Source: Ciborinia camelliae
Taxonomy: Eukaryota > Ascomycota > Leotiomycetes > Helotiales > Sclerotiniaceae
Direction: 5' to 3'
Assembly (NCBI GenBank): GCA_025890175.1
Contig: JANPYM010000013.1
Location: 2,016,288 to 2,042,621, forward strand
Length of the DNA stretch: 26,334 bases
Below are positions 11,088 through 24,200 of this stretch, piece after piece; position 1 is the stretch's first letter; each line of letters opens with the position of its first letter. Under the pieces are notes generated by a model, which searched no databases, was not told where the DNA came from, and saw only the letters and a program-made list of their open reading frames with translations. Both the position numbers and the translations under genes were made by a program.

Positions 11088-12241
11088 TTATTTTCTTTTA
11101 TTTACAAATATTATTTGAAATATAAAAAATAAAAAGTAGTTAATTGTTTTAATTAAATATAATAATTAAATAAAAAAATAATTTCAAGAATAATATATAT
11201 AATTTAAATAATATAAAAATATTAAATATTTTTATTTTTAAATAAAATAATATATATTAATAATTAAAAATAAAGGTTTTGATTTTAATATTAAAAAATT
11301 AATTAAATTATTTTGATTTTTAATAAAATAATATTTTTTTTAAATTAAAATAAATTCTTTTTTAAAAATTTGTTATTATTGTAAATACAAAATTGGAAAA
11401 TTTTTTTTTTTAAATTATTTTTAAAAAAAAAATAAAGAATTTCTTATTATATATATTTTATACAAATTTGCAAAAAATTTATTTAATTTTATATTAAAAA
11501 ATAATTCATTTATTGTAAATTCTAATAAATATATTGAATAATCTTTAAATTTCTAATTTTCAAATTTTCAATCTCTTTATATAATATCGGGCAATATATA
11601 ATATATTATAAATATCAATATATAAATTAAAAGTTTTTTATATTTTAATTAATATTTTTTTTTAGTATTTAAATTTTTTTAAAAAATATCAAAAAATAAG
11701 TAAAAGTAAATTATTTATTAATATTTAATTTTTAATTTTTAATTTATATTAATCTAATTTAATAAAATATTCAAAAATAAATAATCTATTATATTATTAT
11801 TATTTTAATTTATTATTCGAATATTAATATTACCTTCTTGAAATTTTCAAAAATAGCAAAGATTTTCTAACCTTAATTTTTTTTTATTATTTTAATATTA
11901 ATTTTAATAAAAATAATAGGATATATATTTTGCTCAATTTATTATTTATATATTAATATTATTATTTCAAAATTTTTAAAAATAAATTTGATTTTTATAT
12001 AATAATCTTTTTTTAATTTTTTAATTTTAACAATAATAATAAAATATATAAAAAAATATATATTTTATTTAATTAATTATTTATATATTAATATTATCTT
12101 TTCAAAACTTTTAAGAATGGTAAAGATTTTCAAATAAAGAATAATATTTATTATTAAACTATAATTATTATTTATTATTTTTTTTTAATTATTATTATAT
12201 CGAAAAATTAATAATTTAAAATTTAATAATTTATTTTTTTT
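11088..12241. other. AT-rich E3 interior, nothing recognised
   Basis: I see no repeat pair and no consistent coding frame here. It contains T-runs and is T-rich on the plus strand, before the strand turns A-rich at about 12.3 kb. Confidence 0.4.
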
Positions 12242-15200
12242 ATTAATATTAATATTTTTTTTGTTTTCGGATTTAAATAATTTATATTATTTATTATATC
12301 AAATATAATAATAAATAAATTAAAACTCAAATATTATATTAAATATTATATTAACAAAAAAAAAAACAAAAAAAAAAATATAAATCAAAATTTAATTTCT
12401 TAAAAATAAAAAATTAAAATTAAAAAATCTATAATTTTAAATTTATTTTAAATTTATATTAATAATATAATAAATAATAATAATTTTTATAAAAATTATC
12501 TAATTATTAGAAAATTTAAAAAAAATTAAATATTTAAATATTCTATATATTAGTTTTTTAAATAATATAATAAAACAATATTATTATTTAATAATTATAA
12601 AATTTATATTAATATAAAATAATTTATTAAATTAAAATATTAAAAAAAAATCAAAAAATTTTATTAATAATTAAATAAGTATATAATAAAAATCTATATT
12701 TAATATAAAGAAAAATGATTTGATATGTAAATAAACAAAATAATATTTAATATATATAAATAATATATTATTATTAATAAATCTTTATATTATAAAATTT
12801 AAGATTTATATATATATTTAAAAATTAATATTATAAATTTTAATAAATAATTAAAATTAAATAAAAAATCTTTATTTAAATATATAATAATAAAAAAAAT
12901 ATATATTATTAAAATATATATTTATATATAAATCAAATATTTTTGTAAAATTTAATATTAATATATAAAATATTATTATTGTTTTTAATAAAAAATATAA
13001 AAAATCTTTAAATTTTTATTAATTTTATTAAAAAAAATTAATATATTTATTTTTAAATTTATAAATAATAATATTAATATAAAATTTAATAATAAAAAAA
13101 TATAATAATAATTTAAATAAAATTTTGTAATATAAAGATATATAATTTGAAAATAATTTATTTAATTAAAAACGAACTTTTGGGAATATATTTATATAAA
13201 TATTGATTTACAATAATTGAATCTTTTTTTTATTAATAAAAATATTAAGTATTAATTTTATTTATATAATAAATATATATTTAAAAATTAAGTTTTATTA
13301 AAAAAAATAATAATATATAAAAATTATCCAAATTATATTATTTATTTAAATTATAAATATTTTATTTTTAAAAATTATTATCTTAAATATAATAATTATA
13401 TAAAATATATTATATATAATAATTATTATTATCCTAATTATTAAAAATATTATAAAGCAAAAATACATTTATAATAAATTTTTAAATTTAACAAAAATAA
13501 TAATTTAAATAATAAAGATTATATATTATTAATACAAAAATTTATAATATTATATATTTTAAATCGAAAAACAAAAATCTAAATAATTTAAATTAAATTT
13601 AATATTAATAATAAATTAATTAAAAATAATAATAATAAATTTTTATTATTTTTAATTTAATTATTTAATATTTTTATTAAAAATTTATTAAAAAATTATG
13701 TTATAAATAATAATAATAATAATAATAAAAATAAAAATTTTAAAAAAAAATTTCTAAAAAATTTTGTTTTAAATAAAGTTTTAAATAATAATATTCCTAA
13801 TAATAATAAATTAAATAATTTTATAAATAAAAAAATTAATATATTTATATTTAAAAAAAAAGATTAATCAATTTAACTATAATTCGAAATTCCAATCTTT
13901 TTTTTTTAATTCATTTTAATTAATTTTAATAATATAAATATATATATATATATAACAATATTTTTAATCCTGTTTTTTTATAATAAGGTAGATTTTTAAT
14001 AATTTAAATAAAAAAAATAATTTTTAAAAAATTAAATAATTTATTTTTTAAAATATTAAAATAAAAAATTTGAAAAATATTTAAAATAAAAGTTTTTTAT
14101 TTGGAATAAAATATTGTTAAAACAATTAATAAAATCAGCCAATTATTATATTTCAAAAAATAAAAATTTAAAATAAATAAATAAAAAAAAATTAAAAAAT
14201 ATATTTTAAGAAAATAATAAAATTATTTTTTTGATTATTAAAATAAAATATAATTTAATTGAAATTAAATTATTTTGAAAAAAAATAAAAATTAAAATTA
14301 TAATTTATATTAATTATTTTTAATATTTTTTTTTTATCTTTATAATATTTTTTTATATTAATATATAATAATAAAATTTATAATATTTTATAATAAATTA
14401 TAATAAATATTTTAATATAAAAATAAAAAAAATTAAAACTAAAATTATATAAAAAAATTTATAAAATTATTTAATATATACTGTTTAATGATTTAAATTT
14501 AAATTTGAAATATTTTTTATTAAAATATTATAATTGTATATAAAAATTATTAATTAATAATAATAATATAAATAATAAATATAAGATTTTAAATATATTT
14601 ATATTATATTTTAATATAAAAATAAATTATTTATAAATTCAAAAATAATAATAAAATAAAAAATATTTATAACTTATTAAAATAAAAAAGTAATTATTCG
14701 AAATCCTGATTTTATTAAATAAAGATCTAAATTTAATTTAGTTTTATTATTAATTATTAAAATTATTAATATAATTAAATAATATATAAATTTTATTAAT
14801 AATTTTTAAATATATTTTAAATATTAAAAAAATTATTATTTAAAATTATAATAAAATTTCAAAAATTATTATTATTATAAATTTTGATTTTTTTATAATC
14901 TTTTAAAAAAAGTTTATATAATTAAAAATATTAACAAAAAAATAAAGAAATTTGTATTTCAACAAAATTATATATTTTTTAATTAAATATTATTAATAAT
15001 TATAATAAATTAAATAAAAAATATTAATATTTAATTGTTAATAATATTAAAAAAAATAATTAAGTATTATTGTAAATATATAAAAAAAAAAAAAAAGAAA
15101 TTTCAATTATATTAAAATATAAAAATAAATATTATATATCGAATAAATAAAAAGATTTTATTATTTTTATATATATAAAAAATTTTAAACCGTTTTATTA

Positions 15201-17641
15201 CTAAAAAAGATTGATCTATATAAAAAATATTATATATTTTGTTAAATTTAAATATATTAGAAATATTTTGAAAATATATTAATATAAATTTGTTATTAAA
15301 TAAAAATAAAATTAAATATATTATAAATATTATAAAATAATTATAAATTATTAAATTAAAATTATAACAATATTACAAAAAAATAAAAAAAAATTTAAAA
15401 CCTTTTATTTAATTTAAACTATATTTAATATATATAATATATATAAATTGGATATACAATTTTAATTATTATATTTGCAAATATCGAAATATTACTCTTC
15501 GAATTATTTTTTATTATTCAATATACAAAATAAATTCAAAAAACTCAAACTAAAACAATTATTATTACTTCAAAATATTAATAAATTATATTTTTATTAA
15601 TATATAAAATTTTTTGTTTATTAATAATATTTAATATAATACTTAAACAAAAATATTTTAGTATTATTAAACTATTTACAATTATAACATTAAACCTAAT
15701 TTTTTTTAATAAATAAATATTAATCCAAAAAAAATAAATAATAAGATTAAAAAAATTATAAAAAATGAAAAATTAAAAACCAATAAAATTTAGATAAAAG
15801 CATTTTTTAAATAATAAAGTATTAAAAAGATTAATAAATTAAATATAGAAAATTAATTAAAGAATTATATATTTAATTAAAATATATATATCAACAAATA
15901 TATTATTATATCAAATATTTAATAAAATACAAAAAATCAAGAAAATCTAAATTATAATTTAAATGATATTAATAAATCTAAAACTTTAAATAAAATATAA
16001 TAATAAATATACAATAAATAAATTGTTTATTTTAAATAATTACTTATTAATCTAATTATTAAATTTTTAAAAATAAATTTAAATAAAATAATTGAAATTA
16101 AAAAAATGTATATAATTTTATAAATAAATAAAAAGATTTAACGTTTAACAAAAAAAATGAAAATTATTATTTTTATAATTTTTAAAATAATATTAACCGA
16201 AATTGTTATTTTCGAATTTAAAAATAATATTATTTATAATTTTTTAAAATTATTGATTAACAAATTATTTAAAACTTTAAATTTTAATTTATTAAAAAAA
16301 TATTAATAAATATTTAAATATTATAAATATTTTATTATAAATAAAAAATTTATAATTAATATCAAATTATTAAATTAGATTAATTATTGGTTACAATAAA
16401 TATTTCTTAAAAACAATAATTTTTTTGAAGAGTTAAATATATATTTTATAAAAAAAAATTTTTAACTTAATTTTGTTATAAACTTTTCAATATATTATTT
16501 AATTTTATATAATTAAATTAATATTTATAAATATTATAAAATAAAAATTTATAAAAATTTAAATATTATTTAATAATTTATTAAAGTAATAAAATAAATC
16601 GGGGATATATTACAAAATATTGTATTTCGTTAAATTTTAAAAAAATTATATTTAGAAGAATTATTTATAAATAATTAATAGTTTTTATTATAACAAAAAG
16701 TATATAATTTGAATTTTAAAGAAATAATATTATTTAATAATATTTTATAATTTTTTTTAAAAATAAATTAAATATATTAATACAATATTGAAAGATTAAT
16801 TGAAACTAAATAATTAATTAAAAAAATAAAGATTTTAAATTAAAAATATATAAATATAAAAAATACTTTCAAATTTATTATAAACGATTTAAAAAATAAA
16901 CTTTTACTTTATATTAAATCAAAAATCATATTAATAAATAATATATAAACAAAATAAAAATTAATAAATAAATTATAAAACAAAATTTAAGATATAAATT
17001 AAAACAATAAATTAAAATTAAATAAAAATATATTAAATATAATTTTAATAAAATTTAAAAATTATAATAATTTAATATTCAAAGATTTTTAATATTTGAT
17101 GATAAATAACAAAAAAAAGATAATATTAATTTTTTCTGAAAATTATAAATTTTTTTGAATTAATAAATTATATATAAAAATCAATATTTTATTAATAATA
17201 ACTTATATAATTATTATTTACAAATTTTAGGAAATAATATTAAATAAAATAATTTTAAATATATTTTTAAAACAAGATTTTATTTTTAATCTTAATTATA
17301 TTGTAATTTTATAAATAAAAAAGATAATTAAATTATTATTTAATGATCTATTTAATTTTAAAAATTTTTTATAAATTAAACAAAATATTATTAAAAAAAA
17401 AATTTATGATTAAAGAATTAAATAATAATAGTATTTTAAAAATTTTAAAATAGAAAAAATAATTGGATGTATTAAATATAACAATATTAACAAAATTAGA
17501 ATTAAAAAATAATAATGAAAAAGACAAATTTAAAATATATAATAATAATAAACTATAAAATAAAAAAAATAATTAAAAAAATAATATAAATAATAAAAAT
17601 GAAAATAATATTAAAAATAAGAATTGATCCAAATTTAGTTT
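12242..17641 (+). pseudogene. Very long RIP-degraded reading frame of unknown product in E3
   Basis: In one frame (codons starting at 12242, 12245 and so on) the sequence can be read for about 1,800 codons with fewer stops than I would expect by chance, and for long runs with none (for example 13322-13441 and 13682-13861). The other two frames have many more stops where I checked. Most stops are TAA, as expected from Gln codons; TGA/TAG fit Trp or Arg, as in the segment I-I-stop-K-stop-FI at 13142. An AAT run at 13706-13726 and the Asn/Lys-rich stretch to about 13850 suggest an original Asp/Glu-rich region. Tyr/Cys-rich segments near 12930-12985 and 13330-13450 could be former Cys clusters. 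The C-terminus is Gln/Lys-rich. I recognise no domain. It may be more than one gene. Confidence 0.4.
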
Positions 17642-17755
17642 TTAGAAATATACTTAATTTTAAAATAAATATTATAAAATAATTTTTAATATTAATTAAA
17701 TATCCAATAATAATAAATAATTTTTAATATTATTAAATTATTATATTATAATTTT

Positions 17756-18420
17756 TTAATACATATAACACTAAATATATAATTAACCATCTTTCTATTA
17801 TAATAACATATAACATTTCTTATACAATAATATACTTTACATTTTATTTTAATTATTAATTTTATTTTTTTTAAATATTTATAATAATATAATTATAAAA
17901 TTTAATAATAATTATTAATTATTTCATCAAAATTTAAAATAATAAAATATTTAATTCTTTTTAATATACTTTATTTGTTTTTTATATAAATATTTAAATT
18001 CCTTTGAATTTTCTTAAATTCGATTTTTTCAATTTTCAAATTTTATAATAACTTTTGTTATATTATATAAAGTATTAATATTCTTTATAATATTAGAATT
18101 CTTATTTATTTCAATTTCTATTAAAGCTATTTCGTTTGATTCCCTTTTTATTATAACATTTATTAAAGTTATAACATTTATTTTTGTATTTATTACAATT
18201 ATTACTAAAGCTATAATATCTTTTTCTATATTTATTATAATTGTTATTAAAGTTATTTTATTTTATTTTTTATTTACTATAATTTTTATTAAAGTTTTTT
18301 TATTTTTTTTTTTGTTTTTAATATATAATATAATTCAAAATTATAATAAAGCTAAAGATTGTGATAAGATTATAATAAAATTAAAGATTATAATTAAACT
18401 AATTTTAAATAAATAAACAA
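17756..18420 (-). pseudogene. Minus-strand degenerate gene with five 14-residue repeats, E3
   Basis: The frame is almost free of stops from about 18420 down to 18010 and then runs to a TAA at 17758-17756. Five consecutive 14-residue repeats begin TLIKIIVN, TLITIIIN, ALVIIVIN, TLINVIIK and ALIEIEIN, encoded by a 42-bp tandem repeat that stays in frame. After them come INTLYNITKVIIKFEN and ENSKEFKYLYKKQIKYIKKN, then a tail with KKCYML and KDG that ends near Tyr-stop. Conserved spacing and repeat length divisible by three argue for real coding. It is convergent with the long plus-strand frame, about 110 bp away. I do not recognise the family; the start is uncertain and may lie further upstream. 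Confidence 0.5.
18121..18330 (+). repeat. 42-bp tandem repeat, five copies
   Basis: TTAAAG (CTAAAG once) recurs at 18121, 18163, 18205, 18247 and 18289, exactly 42 bp apart. It encodes the 14-residue repeats of the minus-strand frame. Confidence 0.8.
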
Positions 18421-20211
18421 TTTTTTTTAAAAACTAAATTGTTTTAAAAATAAATCAAAAATTAAAATTTTAATTTACAATTTTTTTTAAAAATTATTAA
18501 AATAAAATAATATTATAAATTTACTTTTTTATATTTTTTTTTCTAATAAATTTAAAATAAATATTATAAATAATATTTTTAAATATTTTTGATTATTTAT
18601 TAACAAATATATTTTGTATAATCTTTTATATTATCTATCTTCTTTTTAGAAATTTTAATTTTGATATTAAAAAATGTAAAAAAAACTATTAAAACTTAAT
18701 TTATAAATATTTTTTTATTTTATATTAATTTCAATAAAACCTTCAAAAACTAAATCCATATAAGTTTGATATAATTTATATCTAAAATTATATTTAAAAT
18801 CAAAAAAGCAAAAAAAAACTAAAAAAAAAATTAAATAAATTAATATAATTAATTAAAAAGTTTTTTTTGAAAATTATTATAAATAAAAAAAGCTAAAAAA
18901 AGTATTCCTGTTTATTATTATTTAAACTAGAATTTTACAATTACCTAAAATCTTAAAAACATTTTTTTAAAAAAAATTTCTAATAATATAAAAAATATAT
19001 ATACATTATTATATAAAAATTTTATAGAATTAAATAAATATTTTTAAAGTTTTTTTTAATTTAATATATTAACAAATCTTTATTTCAAATTCTTTACTCT
19101 TTAATATTTGTTTTTTTAAAAACAAAAAAATAAATTAATATTAAATAAAAAATATAATTATTATAATAAATATCAATATTTATCTCTTTTTAAAAAATAT
19201 ATTAATTTAATAAAATAATTATAAAAAAAATATACAAATTATGTTATTTTTAAATAAAAATATAATCAATTTATATTTAAATAACAACAATATAAAATTT
19301 TTTTATTTCTTTAATATTTAAAAATATAAAACTAACTTTTTTTAATTGATAATCGATTTTTATATTCTAAAATTTTTTTAATTAATAATATTTTTTATAT
19401 TATTTTTTTATTTATTATTTCTTTTTCCAAAAAATTTATTATAATCTTTTTAATAAAAATTAAACAAAAACATTTAAATAATAAATATTTTTTAAAAATT
19501 ATTATATTTATTTTAATTTATAAAATTAAGTGTTTCAAGATAATCAAATCTATTAATATTTTTATAATTTTCTTTAAAATAATTAAATTTATTAATATTT
19601 TTATAATTTTTTTTTTAATATTTTTTTTTATTAAAATTTGTAACAATTTTTTTAAATATTTAAATATTATTAAGAATATTTATAATCGAATTATAGATTT
19701 TATAAAAAATTATATTTTAAATATAAATAAATATATAGAAATTTATAAAACTTTTTATTTTTTTATTTATGGATGTAAAGTGATAAACAAAAAGTTTGAT
19801 TTTGATTAATTTTAAAAAATTCTTAAAAAATTAAATTTATAATAAGTATAGAGTTTAATTAAATTATTAAATAATTTTTTTTAAAATTTTTTTAATATAA
19901 TATAATAAAAAAATCAATTAAAAAAAAACGTTTTTTTTATATTAAAAAAAATATTTATTTTTAATATTATTATAATTAATTTTTATTATTAACTAAATAA
20001 TATATAAGTATTATTTATATAAATTAAAAGTTTTATAATTTGGACATTAATAAATAATATAATTAATATTTTAAATATTTATAGACAAATAATTTTTATA
20101 ATTAATTAATTGATTTTATTATAAATTAATAAAGATTAAATAATATATTATTTATAATTTATTTGTTTTTAATAATATAAAATATAGTATTATATATAAT
20201 ATTATTATTCA
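18421..20211. other. AT-rich E3 interior, nothing recognised
   Basis: Upstream extension of the minus-strand gene may lie here, but stops are frequent and I could not follow a frame. At 19530-19630 the phrase ATTTATTAATATTTTTATAATTT occurs twice with small changes. Confidence 0.35.
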
Positions 20212-20332
20212 AAGTTATATATATATATAATGTAATAATAAAAATGTAGAGAAGGTAGGGTATAAAGTGGAGAATGGGGAATAGAAATGTGAAATATTGG
20301 GAAGTGGGGAGTGGAGAATGAGAATATAAAAA
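20212..20332 (+). other. C-free, G-rich strand-asymmetric tract
   Basis: No C occurs in 121 bp, while G is frequent, with GTGGAGAATG present twice (20267 and 20311). If RIP made this, only one DNA strand was hit: C became T and G was left alone. It directly abuts the 17-bp array. Confidence 0.75.
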
Positions 20333-20753
20333 CGATTTGTTATAATTAGCGATTTTTTATAGTTAACGATTTTCTATAATTAGTGATTTTTTATGGTTAA
20401 TAATTTTTTATAGTTAACGTTTTATTAAAATTAATGGTTTTTTACGGTTGGCGATTTTTTATAATTAACAATTTTCTATGGTTGGCGTTTTATTAAAATT
20501 GATAGTTTTCTATGGTTAACGATTTTTTATAGTTAACAATTTTCTACAATTAGTGTTTCATTAAAATTAATAGTTTTTTATGGTTAGCGATTTTTTATAA
20601 TTAGTGATTTTTTATAGTTAACGTTTTATTAAGGTTAATAGTTTTCTATAATTAGCGATTTTCTATAATTAGCGTTTTATTATAGTTAACGATTTATTAC
20701 AATTAACATTTTTTTATAGTTAATTTTTTATGATTAATTTTTTATAATTAATT
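20333..20753 (+). repeat. 17-bp satellite with 68-bp higher-order period
   Basis: Twenty-three units of exactly 17 bp run from 20333 to 20723 (consensus near CGATTTTTTATAGTTAA), followed by 14-bp truncated units. Units 6, 10, 14 and 18 share TTTYATTAA, and the three units after each also correspond, so units 6-20 form a four-unit, 68-bp higher-order repeat. Differences between units are mostly transitions. Confidence 0.9.
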
Positions 20754-20876
20754 TTTGATTAATTAGATTCAATATAAACAAAATTCTAATATATACAAAT
20801 TAAACAATAAGACATTAACAATTTTTTATATATAATTTTTATATACATTTATTATACAAACAATACATTATTGCTA

Positions 20877-21019
20877 ACTAAAACATATAATTGTTATTAA
20901 CTAAAATATATAATCATCGCTAATTAGAATATATAATTATTACTAATTGAAATATATAATTATTATTAGTTAGAATATATAACAATTATTAATTAAAATA
21001 TATAACCTTCGATTATATA
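20877..21019 (+). repeat. 23-bp tandem array ending in an LTR-like dyad relic
   Basis: Units start at 20877, 20900, 20923, 20946, 20969 and 20992, each with an A-rich core then TATATAA. The last one runs into 20993-21019, which matches the reverse complement of 2536-2562 (the mutated CACGTG dyad of the E1 LTR) at 26 of 27 positions. Confidence 0.8.
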
Positions 21020-21033
21020 CCCTAAATAATAAT

Positions 21034-21077
21034 AAGTTCAATTTCAAAATATTATATTTTATTATTGTATTATATAA
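21034..21077 (+). repeat. 44-bp subterminal direct repeat of E3, right copy
   Basis: Partner of 10307-10350 in the same orientation. It lies between the 23-bp array and the less mutated right end. Confidence 0.65.
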
Positions 21078-21083
21078 TATTAT

Positions 21084-21225
21084 AATAAATATAATTCTCA
21101 AGCAAAGCGAAAATCGGGGGTTTGAAGGTTAGCCCCTATAAATATTTTTAAAAATATAAAAAAAATGATTTTGCGAATCCACAGTCTAAAAATAAAATTT
21201 TCCGCGATGGCTAGTAATTTTAAAA
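21084..21225. other. Patch of retained C and G across the E3/E2 junction
   Basis: Blocks such as CAAAGCGAAAATCGGGGG (21099-21120), GGTTAGCCCC (21127-21136), TTGCGAATCCACAGTC and TTCCGCGATGGCTAG (21200-21214) stand out from their surroundings. The patch straddles the proposed end of E3 and the resumed E2 sequence. It may be a lightly mutated edge, as at the LTR islands. Confidence 0.5.
21167..21186 (-). repeat. Right terminal inverted repeat of E3
   Basis: Less mutated than the left copy; it ends CCACAGTC and is followed by TA. It gives the better guess at the original end. Confidence 0.55.
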
Positions 21226-24200
21226 TTAAACAATAAATTATAAATAAATAATATATTAAGATTATTATATTAATTAAATATATTATTAATTTATTTTTTA
21301 ATATAAATATATAAAATTTTTTTTATTATTTTATAAATTGTTTTAATATATTGGATAATATTAAAAGCAAATATATTTATAATAATTATTCTTAGAAATA
21401 TATTATATACTAAAAATATAAATATTAATCCATCCGGACCAATAATATTATTAAGAATTTTAATAATTATTTATAATTTTATATTATATAATAATGTATC
21501 ATTTATTTTATTATTAATAATTTTTTATATTTTATAAAATAATTTATAATAATGTTTTATAAGATTAATAAATTAATAAATTTCGATTGGTATAGTTTTT
21601 ATTATAATAATTATAAAAACAATATTACAAACAAATTTTTAAATAATAAATTATATTTTTATATTATAAATAATATTATTAGAAAAATTAATATATATAT
21701 TAATTCAAAAATATTTTAAAATATTCTAAATATATTTTATAAAAATATTAATAAAAAATTTTGTTATTTAATAATTGGTTTTTTTATTAATAATATAAAA
21801 AATAAATTTATTATTCAAATATATAATATTAAATTTAAATTTGTTTAAAACATTATTATAAATCTGATATTAATGGTAAAATTTGTTAATTTTTTTAAAA
21901 ATCTAAAAATTGATATTATATTTTGTATATTTAAGAATTTTGTTAAATCTATAAGTTGATGGGTAATCGAAATAGTAATATAATTGATATAATTTACGCT
22001 TAATTAGATAATATATTTATATAAACAAATTGAAAATGTTTTTTTAATATAAAAAAGTATAGCCAAATCTATAAAATATTAAATAAATTAATCTAAAATT
22101 ATTTTTTTTGATTAATTAGTTTGTGATATTATTATAATAAATTTAGAATTTATTTATATTTATTAATAATAAAAGAAATAATATATTAATTAGTATAATA
22201 TAAAATTTAATTATACTAATTAATAAAAATAATATTATAAAGTTTATAAAAATAATGAAATCAATTTTAAATATAATATTTGTATTTTTTATAATATTTT
22301 AATTAAACTTAATATTACAAACTTTTTGAAATATTAAGAATTATTATAACCCTACAATAAAATGTTTCGATATTTTTAAATCAATTATAATATTATAAAA
22401 TTAATTTTTATTATATTATTTGAAATTGAAAAATATATTAAATAATATTATATCGAATTGTATAAAATATAAAAAAATTATTTTTATAAATTATTAAATA
22501 AGTTTTTTCGGATTGATAAATTTTGTTTAAATAATAAAAATAAATAAAAAATTAATATAAATTAAAATTAAAATTTTTTTTTATAAATCTTATATAATAA
22601 TAATATTAATACTTATATTTTAAACAAAAATTTTAAATTAGATTTATTTTATATAATTATTAATTACCTTAATAATAATAATATAATAAATAATTTTGTA
22701 TTTTTAATTCTTATAATTTTTTTTGATTTTTTGTTATTTTACAATCAAATAATTTTTTAAATAATAATCCTTTTTTAAATAAACAAAATAAAAAATATTG
22801 GAATTTTTATACCAAAAATATAATTAAAATTTATATCATAAACTATTATATATTTATTATTATTTATAAAAAAACAATTAAGATTAATTATTAAAATTTT
22901 TATATAATAATTAACTTTTATTATAATAAAAATATTTATTCATAAAAAATTGTTTAATTCTTTTATTAATTTGTTTTTAATTAATAATATTTAATTATAA
23001 ATTTAATTGGAAAAAGTTAAGGTTTGATATAAAAAAAATATATATAATTTTATATAATTTAATAATATAATAAATATTAAATAATTTGATTTGAAAAAAA
23101 CTTTTGTTTTAAAAATTTAAAAATAATTTATAAAATAAGATTTTTATTTTAATAAAAAGGAATTCAAAATATTTATTATAAATTTTATTTAATTATTATT
23201 TTTTAATTAATTGTAATATTATTTTGTATTATTAATTTTAAATAAATTATTAATAATCTTTACCTTCAAAATATATAATTATATAAATATATATTATATT
23301 AAAAATAATAAATAATTTGATAATATTATAATAATAATAATTTAAAGCTAATTTTTTTAATATAATTGAAAATATTTGTAATTGCTAATTGTAAAGAATT
23401 TATAAATACTTATAAATATTAATAAAAATTATTTATTTATAAGTAAAATTATTAATATCTATTTTAAAATATTTTATATTATCAAAATATAATTTATTTA
23501 TATTAATTATATAATTGTGATATTATTGATATTAAGATTTTAATTTTTTAATTGGATAAATATTATAACAAAATAGTAATGCAATTAAAAAAAATAAAAA
23601 TAAAATTGTAGGTATACTATAAAATTAAATGATATATAAATTATAAAATAATAAAATATAATTGTATAATTAATTTCGATTTTTGTAAAAAATAATATTA
23701 AATAATAAATTGTAATTTAGTAAAAATTGTTTTTAATAAATAAATAATAAGAATTTTTATTATTTGAAATAAAATTAATTTTGTTAAATTTGTTTAAAAC
23801 AAAAAAAAGAAAATTAGGTATAAATATTTTTTTGGAATATTATATTATTAATAAAATTTTGTTTATATTAATTTATATTATAAAACAAAAAATCTATATA
23901 TTGATATAAATCAATTTTTGTAGGTTATAATATATCCATATATTATAATATTATAATTAATTATAAAATTAAAAATTATATAAAATATAATTACAAAATA
24001 AATTTCGAAAACTTTTCGATTAATTACAAATATTTTGCTTTAGGTTAAGATCCCCAAATATAACTATAATCCGAATTTTGGTATAACCCTATTAATATAA
24101 AAAATGATTTGGGATTAAATAAATAATTAAAAGAATTTATATTAAATTCTTTTTTTTACTTTAAAAAAGATTTAGAAAATTTATTAACAATTAATAATCT

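Larger units (their letters stand above)
10287..21186 (+). mobile_element. E3: unclassified 10.9-kb TIR-bounded element inserted in E2
   Basis: A 20-bp sequence at 10287-10306 and the reverse complement of 21167-21186 match at 16 of 20 positions, and all four mismatches are transitions. Both ends abut TA (10285-10286 and 21187-21188), as in Tc1/mariner-type target duplications, though TA is common in such DNA. Excising the segment restores E2 to the expected copia length and spacing, which is the strongest argument for the boundaries. It contains at least two degenerate coding frames meeting tail to tail near 17.7 kb and a repeat-rich right end. About 11 kb is far above a typical Tc1/mariner element; subterminal arrays recall CACTA-type elements, but the ends are not CACTA. 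Further nesting inside it is possible. Confidence 0.5.

Noticed and set aside
16142..16262. Gypsy reverse-transcriptase/RNase H linker in the long E3 frame
   Set aside because: A partial likeness (LTKK...LTEIVIFEF) was tempting, but the flanking residues do not fit any gypsy motif.
20333..21019. CRISPR array
   Set aside because: The repeats are contiguous 17-bp and 23-bp units with no spacers between them and the setting is fungal.
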